NCBI RefSeq assembly: GCF_022760965.1
Contig: NZ_JAKVIJ010000001.1
Coordinates: 494,862 to 558,861, forward strand
Source of the DNA: Simplicispira sedimenti
GTDB lineage: Bacteria > Pseudomonadota > Gammaproteobacteria > Burkholderiales > Burkholderiaceae_C
Length of the DNA stretch: 64,000 bases
Reading direction: 5' to 3'
The first letter of the stretch is position 1. The number at the start of each line of letters is the position of its first letter. A model generated the notes under the pieces. That model was not told the DNA's origin. It did not search any database and saw only the letters and a list, made by a program, of their open reading frames with translations. Below are positions 57,734 through 64,000 of this stretch, one piece after another. A program made the translations under genes and the position numbers.

Positions 57734-58084
57734 ATGAGCGACAACACCCCGTCCGCGCCCGGCTATTTCGAGCGCCACATCTTCTTCTGCCTCAACGAAC
57801 GCGCCAATGGCGAGGCCTGCTGCGCCCAGCATGGCGCCCAGGAGGCCTTCGAGCGCTGCAAGGCGCTGGTCAAGGCCGCTGGCCTGGCCGGGCCCGGCAA
57901 GGTGCGCGTGAACAAGGCAGGTTGCCTGGACCGCTGCGCTGCAGGCCCGGTGGCCGTGGTGTACCCGGAGGGCGTGTGGTACAGCTATGTGGATGCGGCC
58001 GACATCGACGAAATCGTCGAATCGCACCTGAAGAATGGCCAGGTAGTGGAGCGCCTGCGCACGCCGCCGGAACTTGGGCGCTGA
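57734..58084 (+). CDS. Thioredoxin-like [2Fe-2S] ferredoxin
   Basis: A 116-residue protein. Cysteines are placed as in Shethna-type ferredoxins with a thioredoxin fold: F-F-C-L-N-E-R (Cys19), E-A-C-C (Cys29-30), and A-G-C-L-D-R-C-A-A-G-P. P-E-G-V-W-Y and a C-terminal helix follow. It would carry one [2Fe-2S] cluster for electron transfer; the partner is not known. The ATG at 57734 follows AGAGGG. It is probably co-transcribed with vanZ, and dispersed repeat copy 10 follows its stop. Confidence 0.88.
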   Translation: MSDNTPSAPGYFERHIFFCLNERANGEACCAQHGAQEAFERCKALVKAAGLAGPGKVRVNKAGCLDRCAAGPVAVVYPEGVWYSYVDAADIDEIVESHLKNGQVVERLRTPPELGR

Positions 58085-58098
58085 ACGCGACTCCATCG

Positions 58099-58166
58099 GT
58101 TTCAAGCATTTTTTGGCTGTTGGCGCTTTATGGATAAGCGCCAACAGCTATACAATTGATAGCAAA
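58099..58166 (-). repeat. Dispersed Comamonadaceae-type repeat, copy 10
   Basis: Minus-strand copy: tttgctatcaattgtatagc core, tgttggcgcttatcc...aagcgccaacag. It lies between the ferredoxin gene and the alpha/beta hydrolase gene, whose ATG begins 1 bp after it, so the repeat supplies the leader of that gene. Confidence 0.8.
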
Positions 58167-58167
58167 T

Positions 58168-58797
58168 ATGAATGCCCAGACCGAAACCCTGCTGCTGGAG
58201 GGCGCTGCGGGCGCCATCGAGGCGCGGCGCGACCTGCCCGCGGGCACGCCGTGCGGCATCGCAGTGATTGCGCATCCCCACCCCCTGTTTGGCGGCACCC
58301 TGGACAACAAGGTTGTGCAGACCCTGGCGCGTGCCTTTGTTCAGTGCGGCTGGGGCGCGGTGCGTTTCAACTTCCGGGGCGTCGGCGCAAGCGCGGGCGT
58401 GCACGATGCAGGCCAGGGCGAACGCGAGGACCTGCTGGCCGTGGTGCGCCAGGTGGCGCCCCAGGGGCCGTTGGCGCTGGCGGGGTTTTCCTTTGGCGCC
58501 TTCGTGACCAGCCATGCGCTGGCCGCCCTGTGGTCGCAGCGGGATGTGCGCCATGCGGTGCTGGTGGGAACGGCGGCCAGCCGCTTCCAGGTCGCGCCCG
58601 TTCCTCCCGAGGCGCACCTGCGCACGCTGGTACTGCACGGCGAGCAGGACGACACCGTCCCTCTGGCCGATGTGCTGGACTGGGCTCGGCCCCAGACCCT
58701 GCCGGTCACCGTGATCCCTGGTGGCGGGCACTTCTTTCACGGGCAATTGTCCCTTCTCAAGAACCTGGTGGTGCGCCACCTGCAATCGGCGGTCTGA
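58168..58797 (+). CDS. Alpha/beta hydrolase
   Basis: A 209-residue serine hydrolase of the small alpha/beta type often annotated as CocE/NonD-like or YfhR-like. Oxyanion-side H-P-H-P-L-F-G-G (about residue 38), nucleophile G-F-S-F-G (about residue 111), acid in G-E-Q-D-D-T-V and His in G-G-G-H-F-F-H-G are all visible. It has no signal peptide, so it is cytoplasmic. The substrate is unknown. The ATG at 58168 directly follows a dispersed repeat and has no clear ribosome binding site; a TTG at 58156 inside the repeat is less likely. Confidence 0.88.
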   Translation: MNAQTETLLLEGAAGAIEARRDLPAGTPCGIAVIAHPHPLFGGTLDNKVVQTLARAFVQCGWGAVRFNFRGVGASAGVHDAGQGEREDLLAVVRQVAPQGPLALAGFSFGAFVTSHALAALWSQRDVRHAVLVGTAASRFQVAPVPPEAHLRTLVLHGEQDDTVPLADVLDWARPQTLPVTVIPGGGHFFHGQLSLLKNLVVRHLQSAV

Positions 58798-58804
58798 ACC
58801 GCAC

Positions 58805-58825
58805 GGCCCCCGCAGCGGGGCCTTT
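58805..58825 (+). terminator. Weak hairpin between hydrolase and D-Ala-D-Ala carboxypeptidase genes
   Basis: GGCCCC (58805-58810) pairs with GGGGCC (58817-58822), followed by only TTT. It may reduce read-through; the next start is 16 bp further. Confidence 0.4.
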
Positions 58826-58840
58826 CCTGGAATCCTTGGC

Positions 58841-60010
58841 ATGAATCGACTTATTTCCACCTTCCGATCCTGGGCCCTGGCCGCAGGCCTGTCTGCCCTG
58901 GCCTGGGGCGCGATGGCGCAGGCGCCTCAGCCGCCTGAAATCGCGGCGCGCGCGTACCTCCTGGTGGACGTGACGGCCGGTCAGGTGCTGGCCTCGCGCG
59001 ATATGGACGCGCCGGTAGAGCCTGCCTCGCTCACCAAGCTGATGACGGCCTACCTGGTCTTTGACGCACTGCGCGCCAAGAAAATCGCGTTGGACCAAAA
59101 GCTGCCCGTGAGCACGCGCGCCTGGAAGATGCCCGGTTCGCGCATGTTCATCGACCCCAAGATGCAGGTGCCGGTGGACGACCTGCTCAAGGGCATGATC
59201 GTGCAGTCGGGCAACGACGCCACCGTGGCCCTGGCCGAGGGCGTGGGCGGAACGGTCGAGAACTTCGTCAAGCTCATGAACGACCAGGCGCGTGCGCTGG
59301 GCATGACCAACACCGGGTTCAAGAATCCTGAGGGCCTGACCGAAGCCGGCCACACCACCACGGCGCGCGACCTGTCCATCCTGGCCACGCGGCTGATGCA
59401 GGAGTTCCCCAGCTACATGCACTATTACTCCACCAAGCAGTACCGTTACGAAGGCACGCCTGCCTCCAACAGCAACAACCGCAACCTGCTGCTGTACCGC
59501 GACCCGTCGGTGGACGGACTCAAGACCGGCCATACGCAGGCGGCGGGTTACTGCCTGGTGGCAACGGCCAAGCGCGAGTTCCCGGGCCTGGGGCAACGCC
59601 GTCTGCTGTCCATCGTGCTGGGTGCGGCCAGCGAAAATGCGCGCGCCAACGAAAGCCAGAAGCTGCTCAACTGGGGTTACACCGCCTTTGATGCGGTCAA
59701 ACTGTTTGATGCGGGCCAGGCTGTGCAGACGCCGCATGTCTGGAAAGGCGCGGAGTCCAGCGTCAAGCTCGGCCGGGCCGAGCCCATCGTCGTCGCCGTG
59801 CCTGCGGGCAGTGGCGGCAAGATCAGCACGCAGGTGTTGCGCCCCGACCCCCTGGTGGCCCCACTGGCCCAGGGCCAGGAAATCGGAAGCCTGAAGGTGG
59901 TGCTGGGCGACCAGACGCTGCGTGAAGTCCCCCTGGTGGCGCTCGAAGGTGTGGCGCAGGCGGGGATTTTTGGGCGCACCTGGGACGCCATCCGTCTCTG
60001 GATCAAATAG
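58841..60010 (+). CDS. D-alanyl-D-alanine carboxypeptidase (PBP5/6 family)
   Basis: A 389-residue low-molecular-weight penicillin-binding protein. A signal peptide (A-M-A-Q-A) precedes a serine peptidase domain with S-L-T-K (Ser63), S-G-N and K-T-G (G-L-K-T-G-H). A PBP5-type C-terminal beta domain and an amphipathic terminal helix (T-W-D-A-I-R-L-W-I-K) that docks on the inner membrane follow. It trims the last D-Ala from peptidoglycan pentapeptides. Whether to call it dacA or dacC cannot be decided from sequence alone. The gene stands between the hydrolase and the str operon. Confidence 0.94.
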   Translation: MNRLISTFRSWALAAGLSALAWGAMAQAPQPPEIAARAYLLVDVTAGQVLASRDMDAPVEPASLTKLMTAYLVFDALRAKKIALDQKLPVSTRAWKMPGSRMFIDPKMQVPVDDLLKGMIVQSGNDATVALAEGVGGTVENFVKLMNDQARALGMTNTGFKNPEGLTEAGHTTTARDLSILATRLMQEFPSYMHYYSTKQYRYEGTPASNSNNRNLLLYRDPSVDGLKTGHTQAAGYCLVATAKREFPGLGQRRLLSIVLGAASENARANESQKLLNWGYTAFDAVKLFDAGQAVQTPHVWKGAESSVKLGRAEPIVVAVPAGSGGKISTQVLRPDPLVAPLAQGQEIGSLKVVLGDQTLREVPLVALEGVAQAGIFGRTWDAIRLWIK

Positions 60011-60063
60011 CCGACGTGCCTGCTTCAAGCCGAGCCGACGGCCGACTTGGGCCGCGGCCTCCC

Positions 60064-60092
60064 TTGCGTCGGCGGCATCAATCTGCTACATT
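60064..60092 (+). promoter_or_regulatory. Candidate promoter of the str operon
   Basis: TTGCGT (60064-60069), 17 bp, TACATT (60087-60092), giving a leader of about 60 nt before rpsL. The leader contains a small palindrome, ttcggaaattccgaa (60103-60117). Confidence 0.45.
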
Positions 60093-60158
60093 CGAGGGCT
60101 TTTCGGAAATTCCGAAGGGATTCACGTTTTCGTTTTTCACGTAAGGGACGAACAGTTC

Positions 60159-60536
60159 ATGCCAACCATTAATCAACTCGTGCGTCACGGGCGCGAGGTC
60201 GAAAAGACCAAATCCAAGAGCCCGGCGATGCAAAACTGCCCCCAGCGCCGCGGCGTGTGCACCCGTGTGTACACCACGACGCCCAAGAAGCCTAACTCCG
60301 CTCTGCGTAAGGTCGCCAAGGTGCGCCTGACCAACGGCTTCGAAGTCATTTCCTACATCGGCGGCGAAGGCCACAACCTGCAGGAACACAGCGTGGTGCT
60401 GGTTCGCGGCGGTCGTGTCAAGGACTTGCCCGGTGTGCGTTACCACATCGTCCGCGGTTCTCTGGACCTGCAGGGCGTGAAGGATCGCAAGCAGGCGCGC
60501 TCCAAGTACGGTGCGAAGAAGCCCAAGGCCAAATAA
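60159..60536 (+). CDS. rpsL: 30S ribosomal protein S12
   Basis: A 125-residue S12, full length. The decoding loop T-P-K-K-P-N-S-A-L-R-K has Lys at position 43, the streptomycin-sensitive form. The C-terminal G-V-K-D-R-K-Q-A-R-S-K-Y-G is standard. S12 controls tRNA selection in the small subunit. It is the first gene of the str operon; the ATG at 60159 is fixed by the invariant M-P-T-I-N-Q-L. rpsG follows after 168 bp, a rather long gap with no gene in it. Confidence 0.99.
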   Translation: MPTINQLVRHGREVEKTKSKSPAMQNCPQRRGVCTRVYTTTPKKPNSALRKVAKVRLTNGFEVISYIGGEGHNLQEHSVVLVRGGRVKDLPGVRYHIVRGSLDLQGVKDRKQARSKYGAKKPKAK

Positions 60537-60704
60537 GCCCTGGACTTGTCCGTCTGAATCATTCGGTGCTGTTCCCCGCGTGGCGCGGAGTCCAGCGTAG
60601 TGACCCCAAACGCAGATGTTCTGCGCGGGTCGAGTAAGTGGGAGTCCTGAATGGCTCTCGCGGTACCGGAAACGGTGCCAACTGAAGCAAGATAGAGGTA
60701 AAAA

Positions 60705-61178
60705 ATGCCACGTCGTCGCGAAGTCCCCAAACGTGAAATCCTGCCGGATCCCAAGTTCGGCAATGTAGAGCTGTCCAAATTCATGAACGTGATCATGGAA
60801 GGCGGCAAAAAGGCAGTGGCAGAGCGCATCATTTACGGCGCTCTGGAACTGATCCAGAAGAAGCATCCGGACAAGGATGCTCTGGAAGCGTTCACCGTTG
60901 CCATCAACAACGTCAAGCCCATGGTGGAAGTCAAGTCCCGCCGTGTGGGTGGCGCCAACTACCAGGTGCCCGTGGAAGTGCGTCCTGTGCGTCGTCTGGC
61001 CCTGTCGATGCGCTGGATCAAGGAAGCGGCCCGCAAGCGCAGCGAGAAATCCATGGCCCAGCGCCTGGCCAACGAAATCCTCGAGGCCACCGAAGGCCGA
61101 GGCGGCGCCATGAAGAAGCGTGACGAAGTGCACCGCATGGCCGAAGCCAACAAGGCATTCAGCCACTTCCGCTTCTAA
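60705..61178 (+). CDS. rpsG: 30S ribosomal protein S7
   Basis: A 157-residue S7. The opening M-P-R-R-R-E-V-P-K-R and blocks V-I-M-E-G-G-K-K-A-V-A and A-N-Y-Q-V-P-V-E-V are exact for the family, and the length is standard. S7 nucleates the head of the small subunit and contacts the tRNA exit site; in E. coli it represses its own operon by binding the rpsL-rpsG spacer. The 168-bp spacer here could play the same part, but I could not verify a conserved structure. Confidence 0.99.
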   Translation: MPRRREVPKREILPDPKFGNVELSKFMNVIMEGGKKAVAERIIYGALELIQKKHPDKDALEAFTVAINNVKPMVEVKSRRVGGANYQVPVEVRPVRRLALSMRWIKEAARKRSEKSMAQRLANEILEATEGRGGAMKKRDEVHRMAEANKAFSHFRF

Positions 61179-61330
61179 ACCGGCTGACCTGCCTCTTCCT
61201 GTCTGCGCAAGGCTGCCGGCTCTCTTGCCTGCAGCCTTGTCGCGATTGAGGCGGTCCCGAAATGGCCGGGTGCCAGCCAGAAGCTGACGCAAGGCCGCCC
61301 CCGAATAACACGACCCATCAAGGATCCACC

Positions 61331-63433
61331 ATGGCTCGCAAGACCCCCATCGAGCGCTACCGCAATATCGGTATCTCGGCCCACATTGACGCCGGCAAGA
61401 CCACCACGACCGAGCGTATTCTTTTCTACACCGGCGTGACCCACAAGCTGGGCGAGGTGCACGATGGCGCCGCGACCACGGACTGGATGGAACAAGAGCA
61501 AGAGCGCGGCATCACGATCACCTCGGCGGCCGTGACCTGCTTCTGGAAGGGCATGGACATGTCCTACCCCGAGCACCGCTTCAACATCATCGACACCCCC
61601 GGCCACGTGGACTTCACCATCGAGGTGGAGCGTTCCATGCGCGTGCTGGACGGCGCCTGCATGGTGTACTGTGCCGTGGGTGGCGTGCAGCCCCAGTCGG
61701 AAACCGTGTGGCGTCAGGCCAACAAGTACAAGGTGCCCCGTCTGGCCTTCGTGAACAAGATGGACCGCACCGGCGCCAACTTCTTCAAGGTCTATGACCA
61801 GATGAAGTTGCGCCTGAAGGCCAACCCCGTGCCCGTGGTGATCCCGATCGGCGCCGAGGAAAACTTCAAGGGCGTCGTGGACCTGATGAAGATGAAGGCC
61901 ATCATCTGGGACGAGGCTTCGCAAGGCATGAAGTTCGAATACCAGGACATCCCTGCGGATCTGGTGGAGTCGGCCAAGGAATGGCGTGAAAAAATGGTGG
62001 AAGCTGCTGCTGAAGCCTCTGAAGAGCTGATGAACAAGTACCTGGAAGAGGGTGACCTCAGCGAAGCGGAAATCAAGGCGGGCCTGCGTCAGCGCACCAT
62101 CGCCACCGAAATCCACCCGATGCTGTGTGGTACCGCGTTCAAGAACAAGGGCGTGCAGCGCATGCTGGATGCCGTGATCGACTACCTGCCTGCGCCGACC
62201 GATATTCCCGATGTGACGGGTACGGACGAAGACGAGCAGCCTGTGAGCCGCAAGGCCGACGACAACGAGAAGTTCTCGGCCCTGGCGTTCAAGCTGATGA
62301 CCGACCCCTTCGTCGGCCAACTGACCTTCGTGCGTGTGTACTCCGGCGTGCTGACCAAAGGCGACACGGTGTACAACTCCGTCAAGGGCAAGAAGGAGCG
62401 TATCGGTCGTATCGTGCAGATGATGGCCAACGACCGCGTGGAAGTGGACGAAATCCGCGCTGGCGACATCGCCGCCTGCGTGGGTCTGAAGGAAGTGACC
62501 ACCGGCGAAACGCTGTGCGACGTGGCTTCGCCCATCGTGCTTGAGCGCATGGTGTTCCCCGAGCCCGTGATCTCGCAGGCCGTGGAGCCCAAGACCAAGG
62601 CCGATCAGGAAAAGATGGGCATCGCCCTGTCGCGCCTGGCTTCGGAAGACCCATCGTTCCGCGTGCGTACCGACGAGGAATCCGGCCAGACCATCATTTC
62701 CGGCATGGGCGAGCTGCACCTGGAAATCATCGTGGACCGCATGAAGCGCGAGTTCGGTGTGGAAGCCAACGTGGGCAAGCCCCAGGTGGCCTACCGCGAA
62801 ACCGTGCGCAAGTCGGTGGCCGATGTGGACGGCAAGTTCGTGCGCCAGTCGGGCGGCAAGGGCCAGTACGGCCACGTGGTGTTCCGCCTGGAGCCCAACG
62901 AAGCCGGCAAGGGTTTCGAGTTCCTGGACGAAATCAAGGGTGGTGTGGTGCCGCGCGAGTACATCCCTGCGGTGGAAAAGGGCGTGATCGAAGCACTCAA
63001 CAGCGGTGTGCTGGCCGGCTTCCCGGTGGTGGACGTGAAGGTCGCGCTGACCTTCGGTTCCTACCACGACGTGGACTCGTCCGAGCAGGCGTTCAAGATG
63101 GCTGCCATCTTTGGTTTCAAGGAAGCCGCCCGCAAGGCCAATCCCGTCATCCTGGAGCCCATGATGGCCGTGGAAGTGGAGACGCCCGAAGACTACGCCG
63201 GCAACGTGATGGGTGACCTGTCCAGCCGTCGCGGCATGGTGCAGGGCATGGACGACATGGTCGGTGGCGGCAAGATCATCAAGGCCGAAGTGCCCCTGTC
63301 GGAAATGTTCGGCTACTCCACCACGCTGCGTTCCATGTCGCAGGGCCGTGCCACCTACACGATGGAATTCAAGCACTACAGCGAGGCGCCTCGCAACGTG
63401 TCTGAAGCCATCGTGGCCGCACGCGCCAAGTAA
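61331..63433 (+). CDS. fusA: Elongation factor G
   Basis: A 700-residue translational GTPase. G1 is A-H-I-D-A-G-K-T-T-T, G2 region R-G-I-T-I-T-S-A, G3 D-T-P-G-H-V-D and G4 N-K-M-D, then domains II-V with the C-terminal G-Y-S-T-T-L-R-S-M-S-Q-G-R-A. It drives ribosome translocation. The ATG at 61331 (M-A-R-K-T-P-I-E-R-Y-R-N-I-G) follows AAGGAT. A dispersed repeat copy separates it from tuf. Confidence 0.99.
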   Translation: MARKTPIERYRNIGISAHIDAGKTTTTERILFYTGVTHKLGEVHDGAATTDWMEQEQERGITITSAAVTCFWKGMDMSYPEHRFNIIDTPGHVDFTIEVERSMRVLDGACMVYCAVGGVQPQSETVWRQANKYKVPRLAFVNKMDRTGANFFKVYDQMKLRLKANPVPVVIPIGAEENFKGVVDLMKMKAIIWDEASQGMKFEYQDIPADLVESAKEWREKMVEAAAEASEELMNKYLEEGDLSEAEIKAGLRQRTIATEIHPMLCGTAFKNKGVQRMLDAVIDYLPAPTDIPDVTGTDEDEQPVSRKADDNEKFSALAFKLMTDPFVGQLTFVRVYSGVLTKGDTVYNSVKGKKERIGRIVQMMANDRVEVDEIRAGDIAACVGLKEVTTGETLCDVASPIVLERMVFPEPVISQAVEPKTKADQEKMGIALSRLASEDPSFRVRTDEESGQTIISGMGELHLEIIVDRMKREFGVEANVGKPQVAYRETVRKSVADVDGKFVRQSGGKGQYGHVVFRLEPNEAGKGFEFLDEIKGGVVPREYIPAVEKGVIEALNSGVLAGFPVVDVKVALTFGSYHDVDSSEQAFKMAAIFGFKEAARKANPVILEPMMAVEVETPEDYAGNVMGDLSSRRGMVQGMDDMVGGGKIIKAEVPLSEMFGYSTTLRSMSQGRATYTMEFKHYSEAPRNVSEAIVAARAK

Positions 63434-63435
63434 GA

Positions 63436-63493
63436 AATTGGCCTCTGGCGCCCGATAGCAGGGCGCTGGAAGCTATGTTTTTGATAGCAATTT
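63436..63493 (-). repeat. Dispersed Comamonadaceae-type repeat, copy 11
   Basis: Minus-strand copy: ttgctatcaaaaacatagc core, ttccagcgccctgc...gggcgccagaggccaattt. It starts 2 bp after the fusA stop and lies inside the str operon, before tuf. Confidence 0.85.
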
Positions 63494-63601
63494 CGCAAAG
63501 TCTGCGACCCGGCGCCATCCCGTTGCCCTGTGCGGGGTGAACCAGCAGCCGAGTGCAGACGTAAAACCCCAACACAGGCATTGCTCTTTGGAGAGATTGA
63601 C

Positions 63602-64000
<399 letters not shown>

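Noticed and set aside
61175..63376. A 733-codon antisense frame opposite fusA
   Set aside because: Same shadow composition; fusA is certain.

Overview
The window is a high-GC (roughly two-thirds G+C by eye) chromosomal segment of a betaproteobacterium, most likely of the Comamonadaceae (Acidovorax/Alicycliphilus/Diaphorobacter-like). This rests on the protein families, on the gene neighbourhoods (glnK-amtB with a TorF-type porin, amgK/lptD/surA/rsmA, a clade-I nos cluster) and on a dispersed 55-70 bp repeat with cores of the type GCTATCAAAATAATAGC. The organism is predicted from this to respire N2O, be motile/chemotactic and use glycolate. No rRNA, tRNA, CRISPR, prophage or transposase gene was seen.

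Layout. 1-8593: the 5' end of fpr, comM, a TorF-type porin with glnK-amtB behind a convincing sigma-54 promoter, then glcE, a DUF1275 membrane protein and glcF. 8653-12303: proQ, a membrane diguanylate cyclase, a small membrane protein and corA. 12370-22418: a divergently controlled module. A cysteine-rich ArsR repressor faces an RND efflux operon (adaptor, pump, AhpD-like protein, TolC), followed by DUF302, two FAD oxidoreductases (one a clear type-II sulfide:quinone oxidoreductase with a Tat signal) and a small membrane protein. 22568-29915: DUF3617, rsmE, amgK, and lptD-surA-rsmA. 29967-41061: the nitrous oxide reduction cluster. nosX (apbE) and a lipoprotein cytochrome c lie on the minus strand; DUF2946-nosZ-nosR-nosD-nosF-nosY-nosL-nosL2 lie on the plus strand, mostly with overlapping stops and starts. 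41089-46064: creB-creC-creD with a small tail gene, and marC. 46236-54616: signalling, with two tail-to-tail chemoreceptors, a GGDEF-EAL protein, and an ANTAR response regulator overlapping a MASE1-PAS-HisKA_2 kinase. 54675-60010: hemB and hemJ (divergent, with a candidate small RNA or attenuator between), a VanZ protein, a [2Fe-2S] ferredoxin, an alpha/beta hydrolase and a D-Ala-D-Ala carboxypeptidase. 60159-64000: the str operon rpsL-rpsG-fusA-tuf, with tuf cut by the window edge.

How the parts work together. NosX would flavinylate NosR. NosR and the lipoprotein cytochrome are candidate electron routes to NosZ. NosDFY and two NosL-type lipoproteins would mature the copper sites. In the ArsR module, sulfide oxidation enzymes share an apparent transcription unit with an efflux pump, which suggests a reactive-sulfur or thiol-electrophile response.

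The most unusual signals are not genes. Two elements of about 270 bp (453-724 and 56338-56605) share one architecture: a 29-32 bp closing inverted repeat around two hairpin arms. Their stem sequences differ almost completely but remain self-complementary, while their loops are conserved, including a nested 7-bp hairpin with two compensatory pair changes. Eleven copies of a second, shorter repeat family sit at gene ends and sometimes supply the stop codon. A third repeat family has two copies here.
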